A stretch of DNA of 64,000 nucleotides from Lachnospiraceae bacterium (GTDB lineage Bacteria; Bacillota; Clostridia; Lachnospirales; Lachnospiraceae). The stretch lies in NCBI GenBank assembly GCA_017436305.1, contig JAFSDJ010000095.1:1-64000 (forward strand), given 5' to 3'. Numbering within the stretch: the first letter of the stretch is position 1; each line of letters opens with the position of its first letter. A model generated the notes under the pieces. It had not been told where the DNA came from and did not search any database. It worked only from the letters and a program-made list of their open reading frames with translations. Shown here in pieces: positions 42,945 through 51,978 of the stretch. Position numbers and translations under genes: made by a program.

Positions 42945-43658
42945 TTAAATTATTTCTAAATAGGATTTGCCCAAATAGTCCTTGTATTTTTCCATAAATA
43001 GATGGCGGTATTTATTATAGTTCCACATAGCAAGTATTTTTCCATCATCATGAATAAACCAGGGCAGTGTCTGTACGGGAACTACAATTTTGTAACCATT
43101 TAATAGGAAATTCATACTTTGGAATGCATCGTAAAAGTCCCAGTCTTTTAATTCCGCTTCGTTCCAAGGCAGATCGTAGGCTGTAATCATCATAAGTCCG
43201 TCAATTAATGCAACATCAGAGATGCCATCCGAAAGAGAGTAGCGATATTTTGAAAAATCGGCATTGGAATACGCTTGTTTTTCACCGTATAGCGGTTGGG
43301 CTCCTATACGTGTTTCGTGCCACATAAGACCTGTGCGTGAAATAACAGGATATCCTACCATTCCTATCATTCCGATAGAAGAATCTGTCTGGAAAATGGA
43401 TAATATATCGGAAAGAAAATATTGGTTGGTAATAAAAACATCCTGATGCATATATATTTTATATTTTGCATCGGTAGAAACCATACCTTCGTTGTATCCG
43501 GCAGTCATACTTTTTGCTTCATAAATTGTGAGAATGTCTGTTTCATAGCCTGATGGTACTATTAACCGGTTTAAATAGTGAAAGCATTCCTGTAAATAAA
43601 TATCATCATTGGTACAAATAATAAAAGCAAATTTATTTTCATTTACGTTTTTGTTCAT
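42945..43658 (-). CDS. StrF-type family 2 glycosyltransferase
   Basis: 237 residues: FAFIICTNDDIYLQECFHYL, IYEAKSMTAGYNEGM, IYMHQDVFITNQYFLSD and WDFYDAFQSMNFL are closely parallel to the N-terminal domain at 39402. Here it is a stand-alone domain. It is preceded 2 nt upstream by a helical gene, as is the plus-strand paralogue, so the pair was duplicated as a unit. Acceptor unknown. Confidence 0.82.
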   Translation of the reverse strand: MNKNVNENKFAFIICTNDDIYLQECFHYLNRLIVPSGYETDILTIYEAKSMTAGYNEGMVSTDAKYKIYMHQDVFITNQYFLSDILSIFQTDSSIGMIGMVGYPVISRTGLMWHETRIGAQPLYGEKQAYSNADFSKYRYSLSDGISDVALIDGLMMITAYDLPWNEAELKDWDFYDAFQSMNFLLNGYKIVVPVQTLPWFIHDDGKILAMWNYNKYRHLFMEKYKDYLGKSYLEII

Positions 43659-43660
43659 TG

Positions 43661-44365
43661 TTATATTAACTCCTTAATAGATGAGATTAGCTCTATAATT
43701 TGTGAAGAAGGCTTTTGAATTTGTGTAAGGTATTCATATGCTTTCGGATAGTGGGGAAATTCAAGGTATAAACTTGCAATTTCTAATAGTATTTCATCGG
43801 AAGGTGATTTTTCCAAAATACATACTAACCACTGGATTTTATCAGTAACCGACCAGGCAGATTTCATGCATATATACAGATTCCAATATAATTTTTGGAA
43901 ATTTTCAAAAATTTCATGTTCTAAAATAAATCGTGCGGCATACATACTGAAAGGAATTGATAAAAGGTAGCTTTGTGCTTCGTTCATAGAATCGTCTGAG
44001 AGCATTAATTCCAAACGGCGCATAGCAAAGACTGTTAATATATACTGTTCCTGAAAGCTGTTAAAGTCATTGGCAGTAGATACAAATGGAATTTTTTTGT
44101 GTTTTAATTCTATAGTCAGAATGTTTAATAAAACAAACGTTCTCCTCATTTCAGCAGTAAGATGAAAATTAGGGTAAGAATCAGGCTTTGTAAAGTAATC
44201 AATCAGGTCTAAAAGAGATTTGTATTGCTTTGTTTTTAAACATAGGTTAAAATGTTGAATGATTTTTTCGTATATAGTAAAGCAATAGGATTTATCTTCT
44301 TCTAATTTATTAAATTCTAATTCGCATTCTTGTATAAATTTGTCCCATTTATTGGATATTTTCAA
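43661..44365 (-). CDS. helical protein, partner of the StrF-type glycosyltransferase
   Basis: 234 residues, helical, GGAGGGAT upstream. C-terminal TPR-like segment (ILLEIASLYLEFPHYPKAYE) comparable to that of the 38744 gene. First gene of a three-gene minus-strand operon. Function unknown; the repeated pairing with a StrF-type transferase implies a shared task. Confidence 0.65.
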   Translation of the reverse strand: MKISNKWDKFIQECELEFNKLEEDKSYCFTIYEKIIQHFNLCLKTKQYKSLLDLIDYFTKPDSYPNFHLTAEMRRTFVLLNILTIELKHKKIPFVSTANDFNSFQEQYILTVFAMRRLELMLSDDSMNEAQSYLLSIPFSMYAARFILEHEIFENFQKLYWNLYICMKSAWSVTDKIQWLVCILEKSPSDEILLEIASLYLEFPHYPKAYEYLTQIQKPSSQIIELISSIKELI

Positions 44366-44822
44366 ACATAATCCCTCCTATTTTTGAAAACATTATATAA
44401 TATTTTATCAGGAAAGGAAAGAATTTTTATGGTGATTGTGTTTAAGGTAATACAATAGAGAATGAATCTTTACACGAGTTACTGCATGAAGGTAAAATAA
44501 ATTGTTAATACAATTTTTGTGTTATAATATTTATGTTAGAATTTTTGGACTTTCCATCAAACGTTTAAGTAGTGCTGTTGCAGTTGAATTCGGATGTCGA
44601 AAAATTGTATGCTGTTGAGGAGTAGTTATCATAGAAATCAAAAGGAATCTATGTTAAAATACGTTAAGAGACAGGTGACAAATAATAGATAAAATAGCAG
44701 TAAATGGAATTCTTTCAGTGCATATTAAATATATGTATTATGAGAATTGTTGAATTTACACCAAATGAAATACTAGAAGCGCGCTATAAAAAGATAGAAT
44801 TAGTGAGTTGGAAAGGAAACAT
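44366..44822. other. 457-bp intergenic region between divergent glycosylation genes
   Basis: It must hold the promoters of both operons. A TTGTTA...TATAAT pair near 44503-44530 on plus has only a 15-nt spacer. No sigma-28 match was found. A 28-codon ORF (ATG 44740) overlaps the next start as ATGA but has no ribosome site. Parts read like decayed coding sequence, but I cannot assign them. Confidence 0.4.
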
Positions 44823-45971
44823 ATGAAAATAGGTTTGTTTTATAATGCAAGTAATATGTGCTATGGAACCCTTAATTTTTTTGCTCTACAAGTTGAGGAT
44901 ACACTAAAAAGACACGGTATTCAGGTGGAAAAAATAATAAAATTGGATAGTGGTATGGTGTCAAAAAAATTCGATGCCTTTATTGGATTTAATTCAACTC
45001 TTACTAGTATAAAGATGAATAACGGCACATATGTAATGGATTTTTTTCAGTGTCCATTTTTTAATATTATTGTAGATCCACCATATTATCATAACGCAAT
45101 ACTGGATTCTCACATGGATAATCTATATTGTATTTTTTTAGATGAAGAACATGTGGAATATTGTAAACAATATTATTTACCTTGCAAAAGTGTAGAAATG
45201 GGCTACTTAATTGGTCCTATAGGCAATGAGATTCCTTATGAAAAAAAAGAAATTGATGTATTGTTTACCGGAGGATTATATAGTTTTGAGGAAATTAAGG
45301 AAAACTATCTTGAGGAATTGCCGGGTGAATTGGCACAAGAACTTTTCAGCTATTTAATAGAATGTGGGATTAATTTTCCGGAATATTCAACAGTGGAAGC
45401 AATGGAAATTTGGTTGGAAGACCATAAATGTGAAATTAGTCCTAATGATTTCAACATGCTAATGGGTTCTGTTGGGTGTAAGGCAGAATACTATCTCCGA
45501 GGATATTATCGCCAGAAGGTAATTTTGGCACTGCTGGAATCCGGCATCAAAGTCCACGTTGCAGGCGGAGGCTGGGAACGCCTTTTGGTAAAAGCAGAAT
45601 ATAAGGAAAATCTAATCCATATGGGCTCAATGGATATGCAACAAACAGGAGATATTACTGCAAATTCCAAAATTCTATTAAATGTAATGCCCTGGTTTAA
45701 AAATGGAATACATGACAGAATTCCTACAGCTATGTATAATGGAGCAGTGTGTGTAACAGATTCCAGTACTTATATTGATTCAAACTTTCAGGATATGGAA
45801 AATATAGTATTGTATAATTTAAAGGAAATAGACAAGCTTCCGGCCAAAGTTAAGTGGCTTCTTGACAATCAAACTGAAGCAAAAAGGATAGCAGAATCAG
45901 GTCGCCGGAAGGCTTCCTTTGAATATACATGGGACAAGTTTGTAATGGAGCAAATATTAAAGTGGCTCTGA
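44823..45971 (+). CDS. DUF3880/CgeB-type glycosyltransferase
   Basis: 382 residues from ATG 44823 after GGAAAGGA. N-terminal MKIGLFYNASNMCYGTLNFF, a central YHNAILDSHMDNLYC, and C-terminal GT region with HVAGGGWERLLVK, MGSMDMQQTGDIT, LNVMPWFKNGIHDRIPTAM and VTDSSTYIDS. Same superfamily as the genes at 39402 and 41293 but distant. Its last codons (EQILKWL-stop) and terminator are duplicated at 47277. Confidence 0.82.
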   Translation: MKIGLFYNASNMCYGTLNFFALQVEDTLKRHGIQVEKIIKLDSGMVSKKFDAFIGFNSTLTSIKMNNGTYVMDFFQCPFFNIIVDPPYYHNAILDSHMDNLYCIFLDEEHVEYCKQYYLPCKSVEMGYLIGPIGNEIPYEKKEIDVLFTGGLYSFEEIKENYLEELPGELAQELFSYLIECGINFPEYSTVEAMEIWLEDHKCEISPNDFNMLMGSVGCKAEYYLRGYYRQKVILALLESGIKVHVAGGGWERLLVKAEYKENLIHMGSMDMQQTGDITANSKILLNVMPWFKNGIHDRIPTAMYNGAVCVTDSSTYIDSNFQDMENIVLYNLKEIDKLPAKVKWLLDNQTEAKRIAESGRRKASFEYTWDKFVMEQILKWL

Positions 45972-46023
45972 TAGAGTAAAAACAGTCTTTGGAACTAAAG
46001 GAAGTAATCGAAAGTTCCAAAGG
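45946..46023 (+). repeat. ~75-bp direct duplication flanking the Rpn gene (copy 1)
   Basis: Starts TGGAGCAAATATTAAAGTGG and runs through the glycosyltransferase stop codon and its terminator. Copy 2 is at 47277-47353 with about 10 differences. Together they bracket the minus-strand Rpn gene. Confidence 0.8.
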
Positions 46024-46030
46024 CTGTTTT
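45981..46030 (+). terminator. terminator of the 44823 glycosyltransferase
   Basis: AACAGTCTTTGGAACT (45981-45996) pairs with AGTTCCAAAGGCTGTT (46013-46028), one wobble, then TTT. Confidence 0.82.
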
Positions 46031-46040
46031 ATATTAGGGT

Positions 46041-47102
46041 TTAGTGTTTCAGATATTCTTCTGCCTGTTCTAGTGTTAGCAGATATTTTTCTTGAAGTTT
46101 TTTAAGAATTTCATTTTCAGGAACGTTTAATTCCTTCATGATGTTTATGGCATTGAGAATACCTTGGGTGATTTCCTGTTGCTTTTGGTCTAACTGTTCC
46201 TTCTGCTCATCAATGGTATCCTGCATAATATCAATCATATATTGCACAGTATTCTGGTCTAATTTCTGTAATTCTTGTGAAAACATCTCCATCACCTTCT
46301 CCATATTCAGACACATCTGATATATTTCTTCGTACATAGGCTTAAATTCCGGATATTCTTCAATAAGTTCTATAATATACGATGGTTCGTCTACCGACAG
46401 GAATGTAAGCCATGCATCCAACTCGCTACTTATGCCTTTATTGTGCAGATTTTTCTTGAAAATGTCAAGGGGAACAAACAGGTATTTTTGCAGTAAATCA
46501 AGTTCTAGACCTGTATCGGATTTCTGTTCAAAGAAGTGGCGGTAGAGTTTAGGAAAATCCTTGAATTGTGTGGGACTTTGTTCAAAAAATACGATGGTGT
46601 ATACATTTTTAATATCCTTGTAATGAAAAGTTTGTTGTTTTTCGCTACGGACACGTTTGTACTGCCGTAAAAGTAAATCTGCGGAATAACAGGCACTGCG
46701 CTGTCCTGGGAAATAATAGCCAATTTTTTGCACTTCAATATTCGCAATGCTGCCATCTTCCAGTTCCACCACGATATCCATAATCAGCAACGATGTTTCA
46801 TCGGCTATTCGGGTAGAATCATTTGGCAGTACCCTAAGTATCTTTACTTTTCGTCCCAGTAGCAATGTCAGAAATTTTTCCAGCCTTTCCGGGTTATACT
46901 CCGGGTTCATAATCTCCTTAAAAAAGCTGTCATAGAGTATTTTTACCCCTTTCATACCGGTGACGATGTTTAAAAATTCCTCCTGTTGCGTTTTATTCCA
47001 GTTTTCAAACAATGCTTTCAGCTTTTTGTTTTTATGAATCCTTTTTAAAACATCCTGCTTTTCTCGAATCATGGGAAAAAAATTTTTCAATCCACTATTC
47101 AT
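46041..47102 (-). CDS. Rpn-family PD-(D/E)XK nuclease/transposase-like protein
   Basis: 353 residues from ATG 47102 with AGGAGG upstream; the frame stays open further up but lacks a site. Nuclease core: D109 in LLIMDIVVEL and E123-V-Q-K126 in IANIEVQKIGYY, then GQRSACYSADLLLRQY. The C-terminal half is a long charged helix region with Gln-rich coiled coil (about 265-320). The family (recombination-promoting nucleases) is linked to DNA exchange; it is intact here, unlike the remnant at 422. It is bracketed by a ~75-bp direct duplication, which suggests arrival by insertion or recombination. Confidence 0.88.
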   Translation of the reverse strand: MNSGLKNFFPMIREKQDVLKRIHKNKKLKALFENWNKTQQEEFLNIVTGMKGVKILYDSFFKEIMNPEYNPERLEKFLTLLLGRKVKILRVLPNDSTRIADETSLLIMDIVVELEDGSIANIEVQKIGYYFPGQRSACYSADLLLRQYKRVRSEKQQTFHYKDIKNVYTIVFFEQSPTQFKDFPKLYRHFFEQKSDTGLELDLLQKYLFVPLDIFKKNLHNKGISSELDAWLTFLSVDEPSYIIELIEEYPEFKPMYEEIYQMCLNMEKVMEMFSQELQKLDQNTVQYMIDIMQDTIDEQKEQLDQKQQEITQGILNAINIMKELNVPENEILKKLQEKYLLTLEQAEEYLKH

Positions 47103-47276
47103 ACACGTATCCTCCTGTGTGCTTTTGTTATATTTTTTCATTGCGGATTGTTCTTCTGAAATCGAAGTGCCGAAATGAGATGCCTTGCGGCTTAGAGAGT
47201 AGATGCGTGAATTGCATCTGCATGGGGTGAGTGTAGCATATTTGGATGATGATTGCAAGCGGAAAAAAATAACTTG

Positions 47277-47353
47277 TGGAGCAAATATTAAAGTGGCTCT
47301 AGTAGAGTAAAAACAGCCTTTGGAACTAAACGAAATAACCGTAAGTTCCAAAA
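47277..47353 (+). repeat. ~75-bp direct duplication flanking the Rpn gene (copy 2)
   Basis: TGGAGCAAATATTAAAGTGG...AAGTTCCAAA repeats 45946-46023, including the last seven sense codons of the glycosyltransferase and most of the terminator stem. The 3' arm is decayed (AAAGCTTACC in place of AAGGCTGTTT). Confidence 0.8.
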
Positions 47354-47355
47354 GC

Positions 47356-48438
47356 TTACCAAAATCGCTCAATCAACTCCCAAAGCTCCTTAGTACTCCT
47401 TGGAATATAAATCCCCTCGCAGGTTTCCTGAAGCTTCCGAAAATACTCCTCATAATCACACTTCTCATTAAAAGAATCCCCGGCCAGAGGATAGAGGAAA
47501 ATAATCTTACTATTACTCTGAAACAACAATTTTCCGGAAACGCAGGCGGTGGAATAATAAGAAATCAACACCTTATCCTCCATAGTACCGTTAGCCACTG
47601 CTAACTCAAAAGGACAGGAATCCTTGTAAAGAGGGATACTTTCATCAAAGTCATCATATACTCCTCTTGGATGGGGCTTTACAATAAAATTATCCGTTCC
47701 GGCTTTCCCTGCAATCTCATAAATAAGACTCTGATAAGTTTTAGAATTCCCCATTCCATTGGCAGTTCCCTGTCCAAGGAACATAAATTTTTCGGAAAAA
47801 TCCTGACTTTCAAAGGCAAAAATATCCTTTGCCATTTTTACCACTTTTTGGATTACATCAGGAGTTTTCTCAATTCTGATTTTGTCAAAAGAAATATCTG
47901 CCTCTGCCAAATAAGGTTCAAACATATAAATTTCATGCTCCATTTTGGCTATATCGTATCCAAGAAGTTTTTTATACATTTTTTGTCCAAGCTCTGTATT
48001 TACAAAGGAAACAGGTGCCTTTGTATAGCTGGCAAAACCGTCTTCGAAACGGTGAAAGCATACCTTTCTATTTTTTCGGATTAAGGTTTTTCCAATCTCT
48101 TTTACAATCTCATCCGGCATGCCGGGAGACGCATAATAAACATCATCATAAGTATCTAACTGTCCGGTCATGATTTTTTTGGTGGTAGGATTGTAAAGAA
48201 AACTCTCGAAAAAAGTAACAAAAGCATTTTTATATGGATTTTTTATTTTCCTGCCGTCAGCAAAAAGAACCTTATGAAAATAAGGTTTTAACCGTTCACT
48301 TTTATACACTTCTTCTAAAAATGGAGTTTTATCCGTTACTACCAAATCTATCTGCGTATCTTTTAAATAAATCTCTTTTACAAACAAAAACACAAGCAAA
48401 TGGTAGGTAGTGCTTACAATTCCCAATGTTTTTTTCAT
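47356..48438 (-). CDS. GT52-like glycosyltransferase (sialyltransferase-type fold)
   Basis: 360 residues. N-terminal LGIVSTTYHLLVFLFVKEIY, middle VCFHRFEDGFASYTKA, and a C-terminal half with FIVKPHPRGVYDDF, ISYYSTACVSGKLLF and KIIFLYPLAG. The KPHPR motif and SYYSTA segment resemble GT52/polysialyltransferase-type GT-B enzymes that use activated sugars on surface glycans. Specificity unknown. It is transcribed with the flippase just upstream (2-nt gap) and is convergent with the Rpn block. Confidence 0.7.
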   Translation of the reverse strand: MKKTLGIVSTTYHLLVFLFVKEIYLKDTQIDLVVTDKTPFLEEVYKSERLKPYFHKVLFADGRKIKNPYKNAFVTFFESFLYNPTTKKIMTGQLDTYDDVYYASPGMPDEIVKEIGKTLIRKNRKVCFHRFEDGFASYTKAPVSFVNTELGQKMYKKLLGYDIAKMEHEIYMFEPYLAEADISFDKIRIEKTPDVIQKVVKMAKDIFAFESQDFSEKFMFLGQGTANGMGNSKTYQSLIYEIAGKAGTDNFIVKPHPRGVYDDFDESIPLYKDSCPFELAVANGTMEDKVLISYYSTACVSGKLLFQSNSKIIFLYPLAGDSFNEKCDYEEYFRKLQETCEGIYIPRSTKELWELIERFW

Positions 48439-48440
48439 AG

Positions 48441-50000
48441 CTAACCTCTTTTCAAAAAGCGGAAAACAGTATCTAAAAGTATATTTCGTTCCTTCTTCCC
48501 AAATAAAAAGAAAAAGTTAATAACTGCCCCTGTAACCCCACATAAAAGTACATCTAAAATCAGCACAAACCAGCTGTCAGTTGTGATGATACGATTAAAT
48601 CCCATAAATACAAAAATCATCCCGATGCTTACCAGAATATACCGGATAATAGTTGTGTAAAAGCTTGTTTTTTTAAGTCCCAGACAATGGGCAGCATACA
48701 TAGGTGTAAAAGTCATATTTTTAATGATTCCAAGTATGGTAGAGGTTCCCACAACATAATACATGCCGTATGATGCAGCGGTGTCTGTTGCATAAATTAA
48801 TAAAAAAACAATACCACAGGACATAACTCCCATAATCAAAGTAACAATAGAGTTCCATTTTAATTTATTCACAACGGTGTATACATTAAAAAGAGGACTA
48901 ATTACACCACCCACTATGGTGCCAAACATAGTAAGTAGCGTTAGCGCGTAAATAATTGTTGGGTTATACAAGGAATTTGTTTTATTTAGCCACAGTGTAT
49001 AAAAAGCCACACCAAAAGCAACCATAAATGCCAGCGGAATATTGGCAAAAAAGCCGGTTAGCTTCATGGCAGAGGTTAAATCTTCAACAAGCTCTTTTTT
49101 GTTGTTTTTGGCAAAGCTGATTGTCAAAGAAGGTGTAAATACAGCGGAAATGGTTTCATAAAGGGTATTAATGGCTGTTACCATACTTTTGGATGTACCT
49201 ACATATCCCATTTCTACTTGTCCGATGGCAATATTGGTAATTAGTGAATCCAGACTGTTTGTTAGTGTTTGTCCGGTACGCATTACTGTATTCCAAATAC
49301 CGGCTGATAAAATTTCCAGTACCTTCGCCATTCGAAAATGCTTTCTACTTATTTCAATATCCGGTAGCAACTTTTTCGTATAATAAATATAAGCAACTAA
49401 CAAATATAAGGTAGACACTAAAGTAGCAATTCCCATATAGCAGACTTTAATAGGCAGAAAATAAAATACAAGAATTAAAATGCCACCTTTTAAAACCTGG
49501 GATTCTATAGTGCGCATGGCTGTTAAATCCAGACGGTTTGTAGCAAAGGTTGCTGTGCTGAAAGTAGTGCTGATAATGGTTACCATGAAATTTAAGAAAA
49601 TAACAGCAAATAACAGCTTTACATCTCCTGTAAGCTCAGGAGAAATATTAATTAATTTATCCAGATTGAAAATGATGACTGCAAGTGGAATAAAAAGAAA
49701 TCCAACAATTGCAAGATTGGCGTACATAACCGAGTTGAAATACTGATTTGCCCCTTCCTTGTCGTTTTGATGGATTTTCACTGTAATAAAGCGACCGGCC
49801 ATAGAGTTTAAGGCGGTGGCAGCAATAGCGGCAAAGTTTACAAACTGATTTGCCATTTCCAAAAATCCGTTTGCTTCAATTCCCAAAGAATTAATAATTT
49901 TGGGCGCAAGAACAAAGCTTACCCCCATACTAACCAAACAAGACAAAAGACTTGCCATCATATTTACAACAATTTGTTTATTTTTGTTTACATCTGACAT
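48441..50000 (-). CDS. polysaccharide flippase (Wzx/MATE-like)
   Basis: 519 residues, about 14 hydrophobic helices; N-terminal VNMMASLLSCLVSMGVSFVL, NSMAGRFITVKIHQ, ISAVFTPSLTISFAKNNKKE. Members of the polysaccharide-biosynthesis transporter family flip undecaprenyl-linked glycans across the membrane. With the GT52-like gene it forms a minus-strand operon, opposite to the amino-sugar genes. Confidence 0.88.
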   Translation of the reverse strand: MSDVNKNKQIVVNMMASLLSCLVSMGVSFVLAPKIINSLGIEANGFLEMANQFVNFAAIAATALNSMAGRFITVKIHQNDKEGANQYFNSVMYANLAIVGFLFIPLAVIIFNLDKLINISPELTGDVKLLFAVIFLNFMVTIISTTFSTATFATNRLDLTAMRTIESQVLKGGILILVFYFLPIKVCYMGIATLVSTLYLLVAYIYYTKKLLPDIEISRKHFRMAKVLEILSAGIWNTVMRTGQTLTNSLDSLITNIAIGQVEMGYVGTSKSMVTAINTLYETISAVFTPSLTISFAKNNKKELVEDLTSAMKLTGFFANIPLAFMVAFGVAFYTLWLNKTNSLYNPTIIYALTLLTMFGTIVGGVISPLFNVYTVVNKLKWNSIVTLIMGVMSCGIVFLLIYATDTAASYGMYYVVGTSTILGIIKNMTFTPMYAAHCLGLKKTSFYTTIIRYILVSIGMIFVFMGFNRIITTDSWFVLILDVLLCGVTGAVINFFFLFGKKERNILLDTVFRFLKRG

Positions 50001-50049
50001 AATATAGAAGAATCCTTTTTGTTTATTGTGAGTTATTAAGAGTTATTAT

Positions 50050-50189
50050 TTCAGAGTCATTGGCAAAACCGCCTCTTCGAGGCTTTACATTTGCTCATAT
50101 ATGGCTCTCGCCATATAGATTTATTGTTAAACATCCCTGGGAAAGCGAGCTTTCCCAGTCTGCTTAAAATAAATCTGCATGACTCTGAA
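50050..50189. repeat. multi-branched palindromic intergenic element
   Basis: Outer stem TTCAGAGTCAT (50050-50060) with ATGACTCTGAA (50179-50189). Inside: GCCTC-TTC-GAGGC (50071-50083); TATATGGC/GCCATATA (50098-50117); AGATTTATT (50117-50125) with AATAAATCT (50168-50176), enclosing CTGGGAAAGC/GCTTTCCCAG (50137-50158). It fills most of the 315-bp gap between divergent operons. No ORF. It is either a small non-autonomous mobile element or a structured RNA. Confidence 0.75.
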
Positions 50190-50315
50190 CGATAACCCAA
50201 ATTATAGCATACAAAAAAATAACTGGCAAATTATTTGACTACCCTATTAAGGAATGGTAAAATAGAACAATATATCTTTTATTATTAGCAATAGGAAGAA
50301 AAGGAAGACAGACTT

Positions 50316-51425
50316 ATGAAGATCATGCCTAACCGGATGGATCGGGGTTTTTATCAATATCAAACTGAATTTGAACAAAAAGCACTGGAAGTACTTCGTT
50401 CCGGCTGGTATGTACTGGGTAAAGAGGTATCCTCCTTTGAAGAGGAATTTGCGGCTTATACAGGTGCAAAATATTGTGTAGGCGTTGGAAATGGTTTGGA
50501 CGCTTTGTGGCTGGCCTTTAAAGTTCTAGGAATTGGGCAAGGTGATGAGGTAATTGTACAGGCCAATACTTACATTGCCAGTGTTATGGGTATTACCATT
50601 AATGGTGCCACACCTGTTTTTGTGGAGCCGGATGAGTATTATTCCATTGATGCAGATAAGATTGAGGAAAAGATTACAGATAAAACAAAAGCAATTTTAG
50701 TAGTTCATCTTTATGGACAGGCTTCCAACATGGAAAAAATCCTGACACTTTGTAAAAAATACAATTTACGCTTAGTAGAAGATTGCGCCCAGTCCCATGG
50801 TGCCTGCTACCAAGGCAAAATGACAGGAACCTTTGGGGATATTGGATGTTTTTCTTTTTATCCATCTAAAAACCTGGGAGCTTTCGGAGATGGCGGTGCC
50901 ATTGTTACCAATGATGAGCAGATTGCCAAAGATATGAAAATGTACCGGAATTATGGCAGTGAGAAACGATACTACAATAAAGTAGTAGGTGCCAATTCCA
51001 GACTGGATGAGCTTCAGGCAGGACTTTTAAGAGTCCGTTTATCCCATATGGAAGAGCTAACCAAAGAAAAGGAACAGATTGCCCTTACTTATTTAAAAGA
51101 GCTGAATAATCCATATTTTACTCTTCCAAAATTGTTAGCCGGTGCTAACCATGTGTGGCATCAATTTGTGCTTTGTTCACAGTACAGAGACGAACTGATT
51201 CAATATTTGGAAGAAAAAGAAATCGGCACGATTATTCATTACCCTGTGCCCCCTCATTTGGCAGAGGCTTATGAATATCTTGGATTTAAAGAGGGAGATT
51301 TCCCTATTACAGAACGATATGCAAAGAGTGTTGTATCCATTCCTATGTATAACGGCATGACAGAGGAAGAACAGAAAATCGTTATCGAAGCCTTAAATGC
51401 TTTTGTACCGGGAAAGTTTAGATAG
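50316..51425 (+). CDS. sugar 3-aminotransferase (FdtB/QdtB-like, DegT family)
   Basis: 369 residues, start after AAAAGGAAGACAG. PLP lysine in FYPSKNLGAFGDGGA, EDCAQSHGA, and C-terminal GTIIHYPVPPHLAEAY. With the FdtA/QdtA-like ketoisomerase next, it should form dTDP-3-amino-3,6-dideoxyhexose (Fuc3N or Qui3N type) for a surface glycan. The dTDP-sugar dehydratase that makes the substrate is not in this window. Confidence 0.87.
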   Translation: MKIMPNRMDRGFYQYQTEFEQKALEVLRSGWYVLGKEVSSFEEEFAAYTGAKYCVGVGNGLDALWLAFKVLGIGQGDEVIVQANTYIASVMGITINGATPVFVEPDEYYSIDADKIEEKITDKTKAILVVHLYGQASNMEKILTLCKKYNLRLVEDCAQSHGACYQGKMTGTFGDIGCFSFYPSKNLGAFGDGGAIVTNDEQIAKDMKMYRNYGSEKRYYNKVVGANSRLDELQAGLLRVRLSHMEELTKEKEQIALTYLKELNNPYFTLPKLLAGANHVWHQFVLCSQYRDELIQYLEEKEIGTIIHYPVPPHLAEAYEYLGFKEGDFPITERYAKSVVSIPMYNGMTEEEQKIVIEALNAFVPGKFR

Positions 51426-51560
51426 CATATAGTATAAGATAGTAAAACTTGGAAAAACTTAGCATCCGGAAGTTTACAGCCATATATGTCAGGTAAAGTT
51501 TCGTTTAACATAGAAGATTCTGCAAAAGTGTAGAAAAAGCAGAAAAATGGAGATAATAGA

Positions 51561-51977
51561 ATGAACATAAAGGAACAATATAAGATTTTAGAATTCGGAG
51601 AATTTGGTGATGAGAGAGGAAGTCTTGTGGTTGCAGAAGGCAGCGGTAAAGACATTCCCTTTGAAATAAAAAGAGTATTTTACATGTATGGTTCCGATGC
51701 AGAAGTTGTACGGGGACAGCATGCCAACCGCAAAACGGAATTTGTTCTTATTAATGTAAGCGGTACCAGCAAAGTGAAAGTAGATAACGGATATGAAACG
51801 GACGTAATTGAGTTAAACAGACCTCGTATGGGGCTGTATCTTCCCACTATGCTGTGGAAAGATATGTATGATTTTTCAAAGGATTCAGTTTTGTTAGTAC
51901 TTGCCAGTGAACATTACGATGGCACAGAATACATTCGCGATTACGATGAATATTTAAAGGAAATAGGAAAAAGATAA
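51561..51977 (+). CDS. dTDP-sugar 3,4-ketoisomerase (FdtA/QdtA-like cupin)
   Basis: 138 residues, WxcM-like cupin: KILEFGEFGDERGSLVVAEG, VFYMYGSDAEVVRGQHANRK (catalytic His region), then LYLPTMLWKDMYDF and VLASEHYDGTEYIRDYDEY. This is the typical FdtA/QdtA pattern. It isomerises dTDP-4-keto-6-deoxyglucose before transamination by the gene upstream. It sits 1 nt ahead of the GT2 gene. Confidence 0.88.
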   Translation: MNIKEQYKILEFGEFGDERGSLVVAEGSGKDIPFEIKRVFYMYGSDAEVVRGQHANRKTEFVLINVSGTSKVKVDNGYETDVIELNRPRMGLYLPTMLWKDMYDFSKDSVLLVLASEHYDGTEYIRDYDEYLKEIGKR

Positions 51978-51978
51978 A

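Noticed and set aside
44740..44826. 28-codon ORF overlapping the start of the 44823 glycosyltransferase
   Set aside because: No ribosome site and no recognisable composition; overlap as ATGA alone is weak support.
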